Assembly: GCA_019454405.1 (NCBI GenBank)
Contig: JACFOH010000007.1
Coordinates: forward strand, 22,962-86,961
Reading direction: 5' to 3'
DNA from: Promineifilum sp.
Lineage (GTDB): Bacteria > Chloroflexota > Anaerolineae > Promineifilales > Promineifilaceae
Length of the DNA: 64,000 nt
Below, piece by piece: positions 46,889 to 55,025 of the stretch. A program made the translations under genes and the position numbers. How positions within the stretch are numbered: the stretch's first letter is position 1; each line of letters opens with the position of its first letter. The notes under the pieces were generated by a model. It did no database searches. It saw only the letters and a program-made list of their open reading frames with translations, and was not told the origin of the DNA.

Positions 46889-48051
46889 TGTTTGTGCCCT
46901 CCACCTTCGATTCTAACGCGTGGGTCGACCAGAGCGTAGATAAAGTCCAGCAGGAAAACCGTCAGGGCCAACAGATACGCATAGAGTACCACATTGGCCA
47001 CGATAACCGGGGTATCAAAAGCGCTAATCGCCCGATAGTAGAGTTGGCCAATTCCAGGCCAGTTAAATACAGTCTCGAAGATAATGGCCCCAGTCCAGAG
47101 GGTGATCAACGTCAGAGCAAAGCTGGTGATGATGTTGGGTAACGTGGGGCGCAGAATATAGCGGCGTTCGATCATCCCGTCTGAGAGGCCCTTAGCCTTG
47201 GCCATCTCGACATAATCTTCACTAGCATAGATCAGGAAAAATGTACGCCAGTTATAGATAGTCAGGAAAATCGAAGAAATAAGCCATGCAGCCAGGGGCA
47301 AGATCATATGCTTGCCCAGGCTAAGGGCGTAATCAACAGGGTTGTCGGGTGGCGGCGCGTCCACCATCCCACCAAACGGCAACATCTTGAGCCACGCGGC
47401 AAAGATCAGGATCAGAAACAGTCCATAGAACCACGCCGGCACAGCTGAGGATGGCGCGAGGGCCAGAACCAGCTTATCAAAGAAGCTGCCGTAGCGCCGG
47501 GATAGACTTAGCCCGGCGAATAATGCCAGGAAAAACAAGATCAGATTCGCCGTCCCAAACAAGAGCAAGGTGGACGGCAATCGTTCCAGGAGGATATTCC
47601 TCACGAAGCGCGAGCCACTATCGCTCATCAATTGCTGGGCGTAACCGAGGTTTAGCACCATACCGTCCCTCAGATACTCAAAGCTGCGGATCATAAATGG
47701 CCTGTCCAGGCCGAGCCGCTTTACTTCAAGTTCGACTTGACGGTTAAGGTAGTTGGTGCGCTCTTCAACCGACATATATTTGAATGCCGGATTAGCCGTG
47801 GCGGCCAAAGCAGCGCTTTCACGGATAGTAGCCAAGCGTATCTTATCCACCGCGCCGCCCATATTTGCCACGAGAATCGTAATGTAAACGCCGATGGCGA
47901 CCGTGAATACCAGTGCAACCAGTTTCAGGAACGTATAGCGCAAGAGGCGCTTGGTACTCTGCAAACGAGCCTTACGAGCCGAAGACTCGATGGATTCGAC
48001 GTCTACCTCGGCACTAAGGTCGAAGTCGCCAGTGATAGCGTCTGTGGCCAT
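46885..48051 (-). CDS. Peptide/oligopeptide ABC importer permease, OppB-type
   Basis: The partner membrane subunit, 388 residues. An N-terminal extension with acidic residues precedes the first helix (FLKLVALVFTVAIGVYITILVANMGG). A soluble loop carries NYLNRQVELEVKRLGLDRPF. The permease core includes LLLFGTANLILFFLALFAGLSL and the EAA loop EDYVEMAKAKGLSDGMIERRYILRPTLPN. AGAGAGGTGA precedes the ATG. It overlaps OppC by 4 bp. Confidence 0.95.
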   Translation of the reverse strand: MATDAITGDFDLSAEVDVESIESSARKARLQSTKRLLRYTFLKLVALVFTVAIGVYITILVANMGGAVDKIRLATIRESAALAATANPAFKYMSVEERTNYLNRQVELEVKRLGLDRPFMIRSFEYLRDGMVLNLGYAQQLMSDSGSRFVRNILLERLPSTLLLFGTANLILFFLALFAGLSLSRRYGSFFDKLVLALAPSSAVPAWFYGLFLILIFAAWLKMLPFGGMVDAPPPDNPVDYALSLGKHMILPLAAWLISSIFLTIYNWRTFFLIYASEDYVEMAKAKGLSDGMIERRYILRPTLPNIITSFALTLITLWTGAIIFETVFNWPGIGQLYYRAISAFDTPVIVANVVLYAYLLALTVFLLDFIYALVDPRVRIEGGGHKQ

Positions 48052-48098
48052 GGTATCACCTCTCTAATGTTGCGAGAAAACGCAGGATGGCAAGTCAG

Positions 48099-48126
48099 GA
48101 GGAGGTGACTCGAAGGTCACCTCCTC
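48099..48126. repeat. Stable hairpin between the binding-protein and permease genes
   Basis: GAGGAGGTGAC (48099-48109) pairs perfectly with GTCACCTCCTC (48116-48126) around a 6-nt loop, with no T tract after it. It sits between a highly expressed-type binding protein gene and the permease genes, a usual place for mRNA-stabilising or partial-termination hairpins in ABC importer operons. Confidence 0.8.
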
Positions 48127-48187
48127 AACTGCTTGCTCGATATTCTAGCACATACGATCCGATGTGCTACTGATTAAACAACGGATA

Positions 48188-50797
48188 CTACGGGGCGGTC
48201 ACGAACTCGTGGCTGGCTGTGCCGGGAATGGCGACCAGCTTGGAGACGACGACGATATCCAGACGGTTTGAACCCTCAGCGAAGCCGCCGGTGACGTCGC
48301 TGCCCAGGGTGACCTGCCAGAGACCGTCCTCAACAGCTTCGGCCGTACCTTCGGCGACCAGAGACCCATCGGCACCGAACACCAGGTACTTGACGGAGTC
48401 CATATCAGCAACCGGGTAAGGTCCGTCAAAGACGTCGATGTAGATGTCGAAGGACGCTTCCTCGCCGATCGTCACGCGCGCGGGTCCGTCGATCTCAGTG
48501 ACCGGGAAGGCCGGAGCAGAGAAGGCAGACCAGCGGTTGGCCGGATCCGGATGGGCGTCGTAGTGCTGCAGCACAGCTTGACCCTGGACCGGGAACACGC
48601 CGGACAGGAAGTATGGGCCAGTGCTGATGTAGTAGTGACCGTTACGACGGACGAACTCGGTCAGATTGGCGTAGCGAGCAGCCGCGTCGTCCGAGGAGAT
48701 GTACTGACCCAACGTCGGAGCATAGGGGATGTAGTTTTCCTCAGTAGCAGCGGCCAGCTTCTCAGCCAAAATGTCGAGCGTCGGGCCGGCGATCAGGTTG
48801 ACGCGCTCGACCTCGCCCGCGGCGGCTTTTTCGTCCGTGAAGGCGAATCCACCGTCAGCGTCACCCAGCAGCATGATAGCCATGTTGTGCCAGGCGGCGT
48901 CAGAGTAGTCGTAGTTCGGCCACCAGGTATTGACGGCGTTCTCGGCATCCAGGCTACCAGCGTTAGACCAGGTCTCGATTACGAGCGGGTCAACGGAGGC
49001 GACGCGCATAGCGACGAAGCTCGACAGGAACTGCTCGCGAGTCGGCACCAACGCCTCATCGTAATTCGGGCTGGCCGGATCGCCCAGATCCAGAACCGTG
49101 ATCAACGGCATAATGAAGTCGGCGGCGCTGATGGGGCTGCCGTCATGCCAGGTCACAGTGTCATACAGGTCGGCCGGATAGTAAACGGTCGATTTACGCA
49201 GAACGGTTTGCGTCTCGGTATAGACTTCGCCAGCGGTCAGGAAGACCTGGTTCTCGGCATCCCAGCCGGCCCATGCGTCGTCCGGAACAGCGACCTCGGG
49301 TACGAAGTTGAGCGTGACCCAATCGGAAGAAGCGGTCATCGGATAGCCCTCGCGGACATCCAATTCAGCCTTCTCGATGCGACCACGAACGCCCAGACCG
49401 GTATTCGGATCCGAGTAGATACCCTGATCGTTGATACCGCGGATGACCATCTGATCAAAGACCCAGTTTGAACCGCCGAAGGGGTTCCAGGGTTCGGTGA
49501 AGACACTGGGCAAGCCAATGCGCATGGAACCGCCGACCTTGTCAGCGAAGCGAATGGTCTTGGACCACAGGGCGGCGCCACTGATACCGCCGGCCAGGTC
49601 GGTCGTCACCGAAACCTCATTGCGGAACGGGACAACGGTCAGACGGCTGGTGATCCAGTTGCGGGTCGCGTATTCCATGGACAGCGGCAGGGCCGTGCGG
49701 AACAGCTCATTGCGCTCTTCGATGGAGGAGAAGTCGCCGTTGTAGATCTTCTGCGAAGCCTCATCCAGAGCCGCGGGCGGGGAGTAGAGCGCCCACAGCG
49801 GCCACGGCAGAACGCGGTTGGTGTAGTACTGCTCGAAGGAGAACGTGGATTCGCGATCGATAGCCGTCTGGCTCCAGGCGCCGGTATAGAGGCTCCACAG
49901 ACATTCGGCCGGATCGCTGGAGACCCACAGCGGGCTCAGATCAGCCGCGGGGCGGATCATACGATCGACGGTGAATCCGGCATCCTCAAGTTGGGTGGCC
50001 AGGTAATCGCCGATGAGCGCACGGGTATCCTCGGAGCGAATCAGGAAGATAATGTTGACGGGCTTGCCGTTGTAGGTCCACACGCCGCCTTCGAGGGTAG
50101 CACCCATGCCTTCCATTTCGCTGGCGATGAGCGCGCTGCCCTTGTCAAAATCGTAACCCCACTGGGCTTCGATCTCGCGGATCTCCTTGGCAAAACGAGC
50201 GCGGTCAGCGCTGGCCTCGGCAATCGTCGTGTACTTGGGCGTAGCCAAACCCTGATACAGTTCCTGAGCAATATATTCGCGGTTCATGATGTAGTTCATG
50301 GCCTGGCGAATCTTCTCATTCTGGAACGGGTTGAGCATGGTCTCGTCCGCGCACGTGGCGATATTGAAGGTCAACTCGTCAAAGAGACCGTACTGGGTAC
50401 GGGTCTGGATTTTGTCGGAGTTGATAGCCTGCAGAGCGGCCTCACCACCTACGTCATCGGCATAGACATCCAGGTCGCCAGCTTCCAGACGAGCGATAGC
50501 CGAGTTGGAATCAGGCTCCTGGACGATCACGATCGTGTCGAGCCAGCCACCCATACGATTGGCTTCCTCTTCGTTCACGACCGGAACCTCGACGACACGA
50601 GTGACCTCGACCGTCTCGGCCTCGCCCTCGACGACGCGCGTAACTTCGACCACTTCGGGTTCCTGTTCCACGACTTCCGTCTCGGTAACAACGCGGGTGA
50701 CTTCCACAACAGTCTCCCCGCCGCTGGTGCAGGATGCTAACGCCATCGCACCAACCAATACAAACAGCGCCAAAAGCGCCCAAACTTTTCTCGACAT
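48188..50797 (-). CDS. Very large peptide-type ABC solute-binding lipoprotein (SBP family 5) with VEVTRVV repeats
   Basis: Captures the substrate outside the membrane and delivers it to the permeases. The N-terminal signal (MSRKVWALLALFVLVGAMALASC) ends in a perfect lipobox LASC with Cys23. A Glu/Val/Thr linker follows with three VEVTRVV-type repeats (about 30-72). The core resembles SBP_bac_5 proteins (MLNPFQNEKIRQAMNYIMNREYI, then WHDGSPISAADFIMPL). A C-terminal beta-rich domain (about 770-869, PARVTIGEEASFDIYIDVFDG) has no counterpart in OppA/DppA. At 869 residues it is about 300 longer than usual. AGGAGG is 10 nt before the ATG. Confidence 0.93.
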   Translation of the reverse strand: MSRKVWALLALFVLVGAMALASCTSGGETVVEVTRVVTETEVVEQEPEVVEVTRVVEGEAETVEVTRVVEVPVVNEEEANRMGGWLDTIVIVQEPDSNSAIARLEAGDLDVYADDVGGEAALQAINSDKIQTRTQYGLFDELTFNIATCADETMLNPFQNEKIRQAMNYIMNREYIAQELYQGLATPKYTTIAEASADRARFAKEIREIEAQWGYDFDKGSALIASEMEGMGATLEGGVWTYNGKPVNIIFLIRSEDTRALIGDYLATQLEDAGFTVDRMIRPAADLSPLWVSSDPAECLWSLYTGAWSQTAIDRESTFSFEQYYTNRVLPWPLWALYSPPAALDEASQKIYNGDFSSIEERNELFRTALPLSMEYATRNWITSRLTVVPFRNEVSVTTDLAGGISGAALWSKTIRFADKVGGSMRIGLPSVFTEPWNPFGGSNWVFDQMVIRGINDQGIYSDPNTGLGVRGRIEKAELDVREGYPMTASSDWVTLNFVPEVAVPDDAWAGWDAENQVFLTAGEVYTETQTVLRKSTVYYPADLYDTVTWHDGSPISAADFIMPLITVLDLGDPASPNYDEALVPTREQFLSSFVAMRVASVDPLVIETWSNAGSLDAENAVNTWWPNYDYSDAAWHNMAIMLLGDADGGFAFTDEKAAAGEVERVNLIAGPTLDILAEKLAAATEENYIPYAPTLGQYISSDDAAARYANLTEFVRRNGHYYISTGPYFLSGVFPVQGQAVLQHYDAHPDPANRWSAFSAPAFPVTEIDGPARVTIGEEASFDIYIDVFDGPYPVADMDSVKYLVFGADGSLVAEGTAEAVEDGLWQVTLGSDVTGGFAEGSNRLDIVVVSKLVAIPGTASHEFVTAP

Positions 50798-50813
50798 GTT
50801 AGATTATCCTCCT

Positions 50814-50948
50814 CTAACGATAGTCAGGTCTGCGTTTCGGCCTATATACCTTATCGATCAGGCCGAATTTCTCGACGTGTTTTAACTCTGTAACAAGAAA
50901 CTCGATACTTGTCTTCTCAGATAACGTTCCCTGTCTCTGTCTAAGCAT
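50814..50948 (-). CDS. Possible leader peptide/small ORF upstream of the binding-protein gene
   Basis: A 44-codon frame (MLRQRQGTLSEKTSIEF...). Its start codon abuts AGGAGGTGAT, a 10-nt match to the 16S anti-Shine-Dalgarno, but the gap to the ATG is only about 2 nt, which is short. It ends 17 nt before the binding-protein ATG. It could be a leader peptide or just a ribosome standby site. An open frame of this size occurs by chance fairly often. Confidence 0.3.
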   Translation of the reverse strand: MLRQRQGTLSEKTSIEFLVTELKHVEKFGLIDKVYRPKRRPDYR

Positions 50949-50987
50949 CACCTCCTCTCATAATCCCTTGCAAATCCCTTTCCTGAA

Positions 50988-51038
50988 AACAAAAAACGCA
51001 GCCAACATGAACGCGCCCTGGCGCTGTGTCAACTGCGT
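50988..51038 (-). terminator. Intrinsic terminator within the binding-protein leader (possible attenuator)
   Basis: ACGCAG and CTGCGT arms (50996-51001 with 51033-51038) close a larger stem with an inner GCGCC/GGCGC region, and the minus-strand tail is TTTTTTGTTTT. It sits about 75 nt downstream of the promoter at 51122-51150 and about 190 nt before the binding-protein start. Confidence 0.75.
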
Positions 51039-51121
51039 GATCTTCTTGCGGGATTGTTTTCAACAAGCGTCGGGACGGACAGTCTCATTTGATTGATGAT
51101 GGATCTCGACTTGATTCCATC

Positions 51122-51150
51122 AGTATAATACACGCCAGGTTTCCTGTCAA
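51122..51150 (-). promoter_or_regulatory. Strong sigma-70 promoter of the ABC importer operon leader
   Basis: On the minus strand TTGACA (51145-51150), 17-bp spacer, TATACT (51122-51127). Transcription should start near 51115 and gives a leader of more than 300 nt before the binding-protein ATG. Confidence 0.8.
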
Positions 51151-51249
51151 ATGAGTGGCATTTGAGTGACGAAAGGGCGATTGATGGGAGCGCCCCCGTG
51201 ACACATCGGCCAACTGAGCGCGCAGCCGCAGCGCCTTGTTTAGTCAGCA

Positions 51250-51281
51250 TAAAGAGAACAGGCCACCGTATTGGTGGCCTG
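51250..51281 (-). terminator. tmRNA terminator
   Basis: CAGGCCACC and GGTGGCCTG arms (51259-51267 with 51273-51281) form a 9-bp stem with a 5-nt loop followed on the minus strand by TTCTCTTTAT. It lies 19 bp after the tmRNA 3' end. Confidence 0.85.
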
Positions 51282-51300
51282 CATTGAGGAAATCCTCTGC

Positions 51301-51715
51301 TGGTGGAGATGGCGGGAATCGAACCCGCGTCCGAAAAATTCGACCTCCAGATGTCTACAAGCTTAGTCGACCTTTTTAGTTTCGTGGTCGGGCGCCCCGG
51401 TCAACTGGGTCAGCCGGCTCACTAACCGATCACCCCCGAAAGGGCCTCTCTAGCCGCGCCTATCGGTATCCGCGCGGAGCACGTCGGCATTGATGTCGCC
51501 CGCTAGCGTCCGACCGACGAAAGGACAATAGCGAACGGGTTCCTTGTTTAGGGGAACATCTGGCTATCCCTTGGCTGGATTAAGCAGCCATCGGGAGAGC
51601 GCTGTAAGCATGGGTGCGGTTGGCACTTATGCGTATGCTTCCAGTTTTACGAGATGTAAAGCGTGCTCGGCTTGCGATCCAGGGCCAGCCTTCCCCGTCG
51701 AAGCCAGTCATCCCC
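51301..51715 (-). ncRNA. ssrA: tmRNA (SsrA)
   Basis: Rescues stalled ribosomes and tags the nascent peptide. The 5' end GGGGATG (from 51715) pairs with the 3' CATCTCC followed by ACCA, and CCA is encoded. The T arm reads GGGTTCGATTCCC. The 5' segment has the conserved GACTGGCTTCGACGGGG and CGAGCACGC. The tag frame reads GCC AAC CGC ... GCT GCT TAA, giving ANRTHAYSALPMAA with a GCC resume codon. Length 415 nt. The segments between are expected to fold into pseudoknots. Confidence 0.97.
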
Positions 51716-51727
51716 GAATGTGTCTAC

Positions 51728-51756
51728 AGTATATCATGCTCGACCTCGGCCGTCTA
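51728..51756 (-). promoter_or_regulatory. Promoter of tmRNA
   Basis: On the minus strand TAGACG (51751-51756), 17-bp spacer, TATACT (51728-51733). The -10 box lies 12 nt before the mature 5' end, allowing a short precursor trimmed by RNase P. Confidence 0.6.
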
Positions 51757-51786
51757 TCGGAGAATGATTAGATTCCGGCTAGCGGT

Positions 51787-52578
51787 CTACTTCCAGCGGG
51801 TCAGAATCGTCTCGCGCTGGAATAACCGGATCGCCAGATAGAGCAAAACGGCATCCAACACCAGAACGCCCAACCCCAGCCACAGCATGAACTGGCGATT
51901 GATCAGGATCAGCCCCACGGATTGGCCGATGATCAGCAAGACGACGGGCAAGACAACCACAGCCGATAGTTGTTCGGCCACACGAGGATCCGATACGCGC
52001 GAAGAAACGATGACAGCCAGGCAGGTCGACAGGATGGTCATCAACGGCGAAACCAGAAAAATGGCCAGCAACCAATGGGCCGAGAAAAACTCGGCGAAGA
52101 CGGCTGGGGGAGTCATAAATTTCGCGCCGACCAGGAATACACCAAACGCGACCCAGGTGGCGACGATGGCGGGCACGACGGCGGCGATGATCTTCGCGCT
52201 GAGCAGTTCAATGGTCGTGATCGGCGTCGCCAGCAACGGCTCCAGGCTACGAGTGGTCTTCTCGCCCACGATGCTGTAGGCAGCGATCGTCACGGGGATA
52301 GCCACCGGCAAGACCATGAACATCAGCACGAACAGGTTCAGCGTGTAGACGAGCGCGCAATCCGTCTCGCTGAGGCCGGTGCACATCTCTCCGGCCAGAG
52401 TCATGATCGACGGATCGTTCATCTCGGCGCTCATCCCCTCGACGCTATTAAAGGCAACCAACATCCCCAGCGGCATGATAGCCAGGAGGAGCGGTAAAAA
52501 GAGGACCGTGAAGAAGACCATTTTGTTCTTGAACATCTCGGCCCATTCTTTGCGAGTGATGGTGATAATTTTATCCAT
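51787..52578 (-). CDS. ABC-2 type transporter permease
   Basis: The membrane part of an exporter similar to the NatB/ABC-2 group. It starts MDKIITITRKEWAEMFKNKMVFF and has about six hydrophobic segments with the GEKTTRSLEPLLATPITTIELLSAKIIAAVVPAIVATW stretch typical of these permeases. Start ATG 52578 is chosen; a GTG at 52590 is also possible. The ATPase gene ends 21 bp upstream, so the two are one operon. The exported substrate is unknown. Confidence 0.9.
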   Translation of the reverse strand: MDKIITITRKEWAEMFKNKMVFFTVLFLPLLLAIMPLGMLVAFNSVEGMSAEMNDPSIMTLAGEMCTGLSETDCALVYTLNLFVLMFMVLPVAIPVTIAAYSIVGEKTTRSLEPLLATPITTIELLSAKIIAAVVPAIVATWVAFGVFLVGAKFMTPPAVFAEFFSAHWLLAIFLVSPLMTILSTCLAVIVSSRVSDPRVAEQLSAVVVLPVVLLIIGQSVGLILINRQFMLWLGLGVLVLDAVLLYLAIRLFQRETILTRWK

Positions 52579-52599
52579 GGATATATCCACTCCGCCTTA

Positions 52600-53520
52600 T
52601 CAGGCCTTGGTCACGTCCTCTTTCATCAATTGCAAGTACACATCTTCCAACGAGTAGCGCAACTCGCCCACGAACTGGATAGCCGCGCCCGCGGCCACCA
52701 ACGCCCGGATGATGTCGGGATTATGGGTCTCGGGGTCATCCAGCGACAGGATGAGCTTGTTGTCAGACAGTTTAGCCTCTTTAATGTAAGACAGGGGCTG
52801 GACGATCGGCAAAAAGGCGTCCGCGGAGCCGGCCAGATGAAAGGCGATCTGCCGGCCATAAACCTGCTGTCGCAATGAACTCGGCGCATCGAGCACACGC
52901 AGATGGGTCTTGAATACGGCCACACGGTCGCAGAGTCGGTCGGCCTCATCCAGGTTGTGGGTACACAGGAAAATAGTACGCCCCTTGCCTTTTAACTCAT
53001 TAATGAAGTCATGGACCAGGCGGGACGCTTCGGGATCGAGGGCGGCCGTCGGCTCGTCGAGAAACAACGCCCGAGGCTCATGTAACAGGGCGCGGCCGAT
53101 GGCCAGCTTCTGTCGCATACCCTTGCTGAATTCGCCCACCGGATCATCCCGCCGCTCCCAGAGGCCCAGCAATTTGAGGTACTTTTCCACCTGGTAGTCC
53201 ACGTGCTCGACTTCATAGAGTTTGGCAAAGATGGTGAGGTTGCGGCGTGCTGACAACCGATCATACATGCCGGGCGTCTCGGTCAGTATGCCGACGTTGC
53301 GACGGATTTGCTGGTCGTCGCGGCCAACCTCATAGCCCAGAACGTGCGCGCCGCCGGAGGTGGGTGAGATAAGGCTGGTCAACATACGAATCGTGGTCGT
53401 CTTGCCCGCGCCGTTCGGCCCCAGAAAGCCGAACACTTCCCCCTCGGGAATCGTAAGGCTCAGCCGATCGACAGCAACCTGGTCGCCAAACTTTTTCGTT
53501 AAGTTGTCTGTTTGGATCAT
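52600..53520 (-). CDS. ABC transporter ATPase (ABC-2 exporter, CcmA/NatA type)
   Basis: Motor of the exporter whose permease follows. The start ATG 53520 (MIQTDNLTKKFGD) has GGAGC 7 nt upstream. Walker A GPNGAGKTTTIRMLTSL, Q-loop LTETPGMYDRLSARRNL, signature FSKGMRQKLAIGRAL, Walker B LFLDEPTAALDPEA and H-loop CTHNLDEADRL. The C-terminal extension is the usual regulatory region of this group. 306 residues. Confidence 0.93.
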   Translation of the reverse strand: MIQTDNLTKKFGDQVAVDRLSLTIPEGEVFGFLGPNGAGKTTTIRMLTSLISPTSGGAHVLGYEVGRDDQQIRRNVGILTETPGMYDRLSARRNLTIFAKLYEVEHVDYQVEKYLKLLGLWERRDDPVGEFSKGMRQKLAIGRALLHEPRALFLDEPTAALDPEASRLVHDFINELKGKGRTIFLCTHNLDEADRLCDRVAVFKTHLRVLDAPSSLRQQVYGRQIAFHLAGSADAFLPIVQPLSYIKEAKLSDNKLILSLDDPETHNPDIIRALVAAGAAIQFVGELRYSLEDVYLQLMKEDVTKA

Positions 53521-53641
53521 GTGATTAGCTCCGCAATTGATTGCACTGTAACGCCGCCGGATCGGCCTGTCAAGAGCATTGAGCCACAAATTATTGCCTC
53601 ATCAGGCGGCGAGTGTGCTATCATGAAAGCTGGAACAGGCT

Positions 53642-54628
53642 ATGGATACCGACCTCCTCTATACGGATACGGAATGGCGCGATCGCGTCAATGAATTGCA
53701 AACCATTCTGGACGAATTACGACCACGACTGATCGACGCCGAGGCGCAGCTGGCCGAACGGCTGGCAGCCGTTAGCGCCTTCGAATATCGGCTTCGCGCT
53801 CGGCTGGATCCGCTCTACCGGCGGCTCGACTCTCTGCAGGCTGACATCGACGACCTGCGTCGCCAACTACGGCGCCTTTCAGTCGCCTGGCTGGATCAGG
53901 ATGACGCAAGTCCTGTCGGGGAATCCTGGCGCTTTGAAGAGAGCGCCGCCTCGGCCGGCTCTTTTCGCTATCGAGCCAAAGTGGAAGAACCTACTCCATC
54001 ACTGGAAGGCAAGCGCCTGGTCTCGCTGAAGCAACTCTATCGCAAGCTGGCTCATCGCTTTCATCCCGATCTGGCGCCGAACGAGGCTGACCGCACCTAT
54101 CGTACCGACCTGATGATGGCCATCAATGCCGCCTACACTGCCGGCGATCTGGAAGCGCTGGAGCGGTTGGCCAACGAACCGGACAGCATCTCGCGCGTCC
54201 CCCAAACGCTACAGGAGTTGGCGGCCGCCCTGGAACGCGAGGTCGAGCGCTGTCGCCATCGCCTTCACGAGATCGCCAGGGAATTGGCGACCCTGGGGAA
54301 GCATCAAAGCGCCCGACTGATGGAACAGTTCGAGCAGGCCCAGGCACAAGGGCGCGATCTGCTGGCGGAGTTGGCCGCCAATCTACGGCGACGCATCTCT
54401 GAAAAGCTGGTCGAGCGAGATGTATTGGAATCCCAACTGGATGAAGTGGAGCAGGGCGGCGCGGAGGTGGACGCTAGCGATCTGGCCGATATCGTCTATA
54501 ACTTGGGCCTGGAGCAGGCAGATGAGGACGATCTGTTCGGCAACGGTCACAGTTGGCGGCCGCGCCGGCCGCGTCCCTGGGAATCTAACGACGGAGAGGA
54601 TGAAGACGGCGTACCGAACGATTTTTAG
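53642..54628 (+). CDS. Coiled-coil protein with internal J domain
   Basis: 328 residues. An N-terminal coiled coil (about 10-85, VNELQTILDELRPRLIDAEAQLAERL) is followed by a DnaJ-like J domain (about 125-175) with HPD at 141-143 (KLAHRFHPDLAPNEADR). A second coiled coil spans about 200-290 and the tail is acidic and Arg/Trp-rich. J domains stimulate Hsp70 ATPase, so this may be a DnaK adaptor, but its client is unknown. It has no cysteine-rich region or C-terminal DnaJ domains. Not near the dnaK operon. Confidence 0.8.
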   Translation: MDTDLLYTDTEWRDRVNELQTILDELRPRLIDAEAQLAERLAAVSAFEYRLRARLDPLYRRLDSLQADIDDLRRQLRRLSVAWLDQDDASPVGESWRFEESAASAGSFRYRAKVEEPTPSLEGKRLVSLKQLYRKLAHRFHPDLAPNEADRTYRTDLMMAINAAYTAGDLEALERLANEPDSISRVPQTLQELAAALEREVERCRHRLHEIARELATLGKHQSARLMEQFEQAQAQGRDLLAELAANLRRRISEKLVERDVLESQLDEVEQGGAEVDASDLADIVYNLGLEQADEDDLFGNGHSWRPRRPRPWESNDGEDEDGVPNDF

Positions 54629-54656
54629 CCACGCTCCGCTTTAAGAGACGGGCAGG

Positions 54657-54908
54657 CTACGGCCCATAGAAGTCAAGGACCGGGGCGTAGACGGCATAAC
54701 ATTCGCCGCCATTTGAACAACCTTCCAGCGGTAATTCGGGGACGTTGTCGAAATCATAAACCCCTTCAGCCGCCCGACAGACGGGGCACGCATCGAGGGC
54801 GACGAGAATGCGCACTTTAGTCGCCAGGCCATTTCGTATCCGCTCCAGGGCGGCCTTTTGCTCAGCCCGACGTTCTTCTTCCGTTTTTACTTTTGCAGTA
54901 ATGGCCAC
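54657..54908 (-). CDS. Small four-cysteine protein of unknown function
   Basis: 83 residues from a GTG start with AGGAG 6 nt upstream. An N-terminal charged helix (VKTEEERRAEQKAALERIR) precedes CPVCRAAEG (Cys41, Cys44), then LPLEGCSNGGEC (Cys64, Cys70) and YAVYAPVLDFYGP. The CPxCRALEG...LPLHGC pattern resembles the C-terminal motif of phage head-morphogenesis proteins, but no phage genes are near. A metal site built from the four cysteines is plausible. Function unknown. Confidence 0.75.
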   Translation of the reverse strand: MAITAKVKTEEERRAEQKAALERIRNGLATKVRILVALDACPVCRAAEGVYDFDNVPELPLEGCSNGGECYAVYAPVLDFYGP

Positions 54909-54968
54909 AGCTCGCTCCTATCATGCGGCAATCTTGTCCGTTCAATGCCGTTCGGACCTGATTATACG

Positions 54969-54990
54969 TTTGCCCCGTCCCTGGGGCAAA
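54969..54990. repeat. Perfect hairpin upstream of the CHAD gene
   Basis: TTTGCCCC (54969-54976) pairs with GGGGCAAA (54983-54990) around GTCCCT. It lies 36 bp before the CHAD ATG, ahead of a possible TAGAAT -10 box. Role unknown. Confidence 0.6.
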
Positions 54991-55025
54991 CCAGACGGCA
55001 TAAATGTGATAGAATTATCCTTGCC

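Larger units (their letters stand above)
50798..51300. other. 503-bp non-coding region between the binding-protein gene and tmRNA
   Basis: On the minus strand, in order of transcription, it holds the tmRNA terminator (51250-51281), a strong promoter (51122-51150), an intrinsic terminator (50988-51038), an extended Shine-Dalgarno-like site (about 50949-50958) and a 44-codon frame. No other gene is seen on either strand. Confidence 0.8.

Noticed and set aside
51029-51250. 73-residue frame between tmRNA and the binding-protein gene
   Set aside because: It spans the predicted promoter and part of the terminator, and its composition looks random.
54858-55025. Longer CHAD start at ATG 54858
   Set aside because: The extra 56 residues overlap the divergent small gene, include the hairpin region and look non-coding.
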